A stretch of DNA of 64,000 nucleotides from Paenibacillus andongensis (GTDB taxonomy: Bacteria; Bacillota; Bacilli; Paenibacillales; NBRC-103111), in contig NZ_CP104467.1 of assembly GCF_025369935.1 (NCBI RefSeq), forward strand, positions 2,363,001-2,427,000, written 5' to 3'. The notes beneath the pieces are model-generated. The model saw nothing but the letters and a program-made list of their open reading frames with translations, ran no database searches and was not told where the DNA came from. Below are positions 61,728 through 64,000 of the stretch, one piece after another. Numbering within the stretch: the first letter of the stretch is position 1; each line of letters starts with the position of its first letter. The position numbers were made by a program, and so were the translations under genes.

Positions 61728-61798
61728 GCGATAAAACCTACCTCTAAACGCGGTCGCTCATCTTTGAATGGCCTCGATAGAGGTTTTCTCATATGAGG
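61728..61798 (-). repeat. Dispersed repeat copy B (about 70 bp)
   Basis: Related to 43793-43868. On the minus strand an ATG at about 61798 opens a 23-codon frame reading RKPLSRPFKDERPRLEVG and ending AK before TAG. The shared peptide core is DERPR-x-EVG. GGGGGAG lies about nine bases before the ATG. Lies in the leader of the LplBC operon. Confidence 0.6.
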
Positions 61799-61803
61799 AG
61801 GCT

Positions 61804-61846
61804 CCCCCAAAAGTAATCGGATTTAACTTCGAAGACTTTTGGGGGG
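61804..61846 (+). promoter_or_regulatory. Hairpin with large loop in the leader of the LplBC operon
   Basis: CCCCCAAAAGT (61804-61814) and ACTTTTGGGGG (61835-61845) pair perfectly over 11 bp with a 20-base loop; TTTTT follows a few bases later. The stretch 61850-62001 holds no gene that I trust. Confidence 0.5.
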
Positions 61847-62001
61847 ACTTTTTGGATAATCATTTCGTTACTGTGTTCGAGATTATCCGCGAAAACCGGG
61901 GAAACAGAATGATCAGTAGAGAACTGCGGTGCGGATTATTTACAATCTGCCTCCCCCTCTAGTACCTTAGCGTTATCAAACACGAGATGGGAGGTATCCT
62001 A

Positions 62002-62973
62002 TTGAAAGCGCTGACAGAGATAGCGGAGAATAATCGTCATCGTAGCGTCGCCAAGACGGAAGGGGTATGGGGTAAGTTCTTAAAGGAAGTCAAAAGGGAC
62101 TATTGGTTATATCTCATGCTGCTGCCGGGTGTAATTTATTTTCTGATTTTCCGTTATGTTCCGATGTGGGGGCTGGTCATTGCGTTTCAGAATTACATGC
62201 CGTTCCTCGGAATCGCCAAAAGTGAGTGGGTAGGCTTCGCTCATTTTCATGCGTTGTTCACAAGTCCCGATTTCTGGATGCTGTTGCGAAATACCGCGAT
62301 CCTAGCGGCGTACAACATTTTTCTATTTTTTCCATTACCTATCATTATCGCGCTAATGCTCAATGAAGTCCGGCATGAAGTGTTCAAGAAGTTTGTCGTT
62401 TTGCTGGTTTATGTTCCGCATTTTCTGTCTTGGGTTATTGTTGTTAGCTTTTTTTACTTTTTCTTTACGATCGAGAACGGTATTGTCAATGAGATCTTGC
62501 AGTCCCTCGGATTCCAGAAAGTACATTTTCTGGACAGCACTCGTTGGTTTAGACCGATGGTCACCCTGGAAGTCATATGGAAAGAGACGGGATGGGGAAC
62601 GATTATCTTTATGGCGGCGCTGGCTGGCGTCAATCCTCAGCTTTATGAGGCGGCCCGTATGGATGGGGCGAACCGCTGGCGGCAGCTATATCACATTACA
62701 CTGCCTTCGATTCGAAGCACTATCGTCATCCTGTTGATTCTGCGGCTGGGATCGTTTCTCGATACCGGCTTCGAACAAATCTATCTGATGCTGAATACGC
62801 TCAACCGAGAAGTCGGGGAGGTGTTCGACACCTACGTATACACGGTGGGGATCTTAGGCGGCCAATTCGGCTTCAGTGCGGCGGTTGGCATGTTCAAGTC
62901 AGTGATCGGACTTGTTTTGGTTTTGCTCACAAACCGGCTGGCCAAAAAATTCGGGGAAGAAGGCATTTACTAA
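62002..62973 (+). CDS. Sugar ABC transporter permease, LplB family
   Basis: A 323-residue permease. TTG 62002 with GGGAGG seven bases upstream is preferred; ATG 61987 overlaps that ribosome site. LplB landmarks: FLIFRYVPMWGLVIAFQNYM (20 residues), VPHFLSWVIVVSFFYF, coupling loop NPQLYEAARMDGANRWRQLY (20 residues). Six membrane segments. Followed by the LplC partner after 30 bp and a binding protein, so the order differs from the operon at 32109, where the binding protein comes first. Confidence 0.92.
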   Translation: MKALTEIAENNRHRSVAKTEGVWGKFLKEVKRDYWLYLMLLPGVIYFLIFRYVPMWGLVIAFQNYMPFLGIAKSEWVGFAHFHALFTSPDFWMLLRNTAILAAYNIFLFFPLPIIIALMLNEVRHEVFKKFVVLLVYVPHFLSWVIVVSFFYFFFTIENGIVNEILQSLGFQKVHFLDSTRWFRPMVTLEVIWKETGWGTIIFMAALAGVNPQLYEAARMDGANRWRQLYHITLPSIRSTIVILLILRLGSFLDTGFEQIYLMLNTLNREVGEVFDTYVYTVGILGGQFGFSAAVGMFKSVIGLVLVLLTNRLAKKFGEEGIY

Positions 62974-63003
62974 GCTTACAGGAGAGGAGGTGAGGGCAAA
63001 GAT

Positions 63004-63876
63004 ATGTACAGATCATGGGGCAGTAAGCTGTTCGATAGCGTTAATTATTTTCTTTTATTTCTGATGGCCGTGATTACTGTCGTTCCGTTTCTGCTCAACG
63101 TGACCGGCTCGTTCGCAGCTCCCAAGGAAGCTCTCCAGAAAAGCTTTGTGATCATCCCAGAGACGTTTTCACTCGCCGCTTACCGGTACATTTTCAGCAC
63201 GAATACGATTCCGCACTCGTTATGGGTCACGATTTTCATCACAGTTGCTGGAACGGCCATTAACATTGTGCTTACCGCCTTGATGGCGTTTCCTTTGGCC
63301 AATAAACGGCTAAGGATACGCAAGCCGGTCATGCTGATGGTCATTTTCTCCATGCTGTTCAGCGGAGGTATGATTCCGACCTATTTGGTCGTGAAAAATC
63401 TAGGATTGCTCGACACTTATGGGGCACTACTGCTTCCCGGGGCCATTAGTGCCTTTTATCTGATCATATTGAAAAACTTTTTCGCTCAGCTGCCGGATGA
63501 ACTGGAGGATTCGGCCCGAATCGACGGCGCTAGCGATCCACAGATCTTGTTCATGATCGTGATTCCGCTGTCGATGCCGGCGATTGCGACATTAACACTG
63601 TTCTATGCAGTCGGGCATTGGAATCAATTTCTAAACGCTCTTCTCTATATTAATGATGCAAGCAAGTTCCCGATCCAGGTATGGCTGCGTCAAATCGTCC
63701 TTTTGTCACAAACCGGCATAGGTGATTCCGCCAACAACTTCGAGGGGGTGATTCCGCCGGGGAAAACGATCCAAATGGGTGTAACAGTCGTATCCACAGT
63801 TCCCATCCTGCTTGTATATCCTTTCTTGCAACGGCATTTTGCGAAAGGCGTGCTGCTCGGGTCCGTAAAAGAATAG
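63004..63876 (+). CDS. Sugar ABC transporter permease, LplC family
   Basis: A 290-residue partner permease. Landmarks: FSGGMIPTYLVVKNLGLLDT (20 residues), coupling loop PDELEDSARIDGASDPQILF (20 residues), end FAKGVLLGSVKE. ATG 63004 follows GGAGAGGAGGTGAGG. Six membrane segments. The binding-protein gene starts 56 bp later. Confidence 0.92.
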   Translation: MYRSWGSKLFDSVNYFLLFLMAVITVVPFLLNVTGSFAAPKEALQKSFVIIPETFSLAAYRYIFSTNTIPHSLWVTIFITVAGTAINIVLTALMAFPLANKRLRIRKPVMLMVIFSMLFSGGMIPTYLVVKNLGLLDTYGALLLPGAISAFYLIILKNFFAQLPDELEDSARIDGASDPQILFMIVIPLSMPAIATLTLFYAVGHWNQFLNALLYINDASKFPIQVWLRQIVLLSQTGIGDSANNFEGVIPPGKTIQMGVTVVSTVPILLVYPFLQRHFAKGVLLGSVKE

Positions 63877-63932
63877 GAAAGACGGCTCGGAAGCGGAAAA
63901 CCATTTCAATACAAATATGGAGGTTATGCTTT

Positions 63933-64000
63933 ATGAGTACAGGGTTTAAGAGAATAGCACCTGCGGTCTCGTTACTGCTTATCGCGGCTTTGACTGGATG
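63933..64000 (+). CDS. Start of a sugar ABC transporter substrate-binding lipoprotein (cut by window end)
   Basis: ATG 63933 follows GGAGGT. Only 22 codons are visible: a lipoprotein signal MSTGFKRIAPAVSLLLIAAL followed by TG and the first two bases (TG) of the expected lipobox Cys. Position after LplB/LplC permeases identifies it as their binding protein. The fold and ligand cannot be seen. Confidence 0.8.
   Translation, partial: MSTGFKRIAPAVSLLLIAALTG

Noticed and set aside
61768..61962. 64-codon plus-strand frame in the LplBC leader
   Set aside because: Crosses the large-loop hairpin and overlaps repeat copy B; no ribosome site and no recognisable family.

Overview
The window looks like chromosome from a Gram-positive, spore-forming Paenibacillus-type bacterium. 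This rests on gene content, not on a database match. It holds several LplB/LplC-type sugar permease pairs, YesM/YesN-type two-component pairs, membrane-anchored AraC-type regulators, S-layer-homology (SLH) surface proteins, a scrap of a sporulation sigma-K gene, AGGAGG-type ribosome sites, frequent TTG starts and CcpA (cre) sites. No rRNA, tRNA, complete insertion sequence or CRISPR array was seen.

Layout. 1-5.1 kb: an Opp/Dpp-type peptide transporter (binding protein cut by the window edge, two permeases, a fused double ATPase). 5.1-6.6 kb: SelO. 6.6-7.0 kb: a decayed sigK scrap. 7.1-10 kb: a xylan locus, with a secreted GH43-CBM6 arabinoxylan arabinofuranosidase divergent from a GH11 xylanase whose promoter carries a cre site. 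10.2-13.5 kb: an SUMF1-fold lipoprotein and an SLH-anchored 5'-nucleotidase with a Pho-box-like promoter. 13.5-14.5 kb: gene remnants. 14.5-25.8 kb: a sugar ABC operon followed by two histidine kinase/response regulator pairs and a membrane-anchored binding protein. 26-29 kb: an SLH-anchored PAP2 phosphatase.

29.5-40.6 kb: a probable pectin/rhamnogalacturonan-type locus: an AraC-type membrane regulator broken by one in-frame TAG, an LplABC-type transporter, a TIM-barrel sugar isomerase, an uncharacterised toroid-like protein and a GH105-type unsaturated glycuronyl hydrolase. 41-51.8 kb: an IclR-regulated and AraC-flanked catabolic island. It encodes an SDR dehydrogenase, an FAH-family hydrolase, LutABC, a 900-residue duplicated UxaA-type dehydratase and an aldose dehydrogenase of the aldo-keto reductase family. 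Together these spell a non-phosphorylating deoxy-sugar (L-fucose or L-rhamnose type) pathway ending in pyruvate plus lactate, with LutABC oxidising the lactate.

52-59 kb: a cupin, two Gfo/Idh/MocA dehydrogenases and an AraC regulator that share an exact 18-bp candidate operator, then another sugar ABC operon. 59.3-61.6 kb: a second intact membrane AraC regulator. 62-64 kb: a further LplBC-type transporter whose binding-protein gene runs off the window.

The most promising points are the duplicated dehydratase with complementary loss of motifs inside the deoxy-sugar/lactate island, the anchored binding protein beside two sensor pairs, the repeated AraC-operator candidate, the stem-loops in all three binding-protein/permease gaps, and a short dispersed repeat seen twice.
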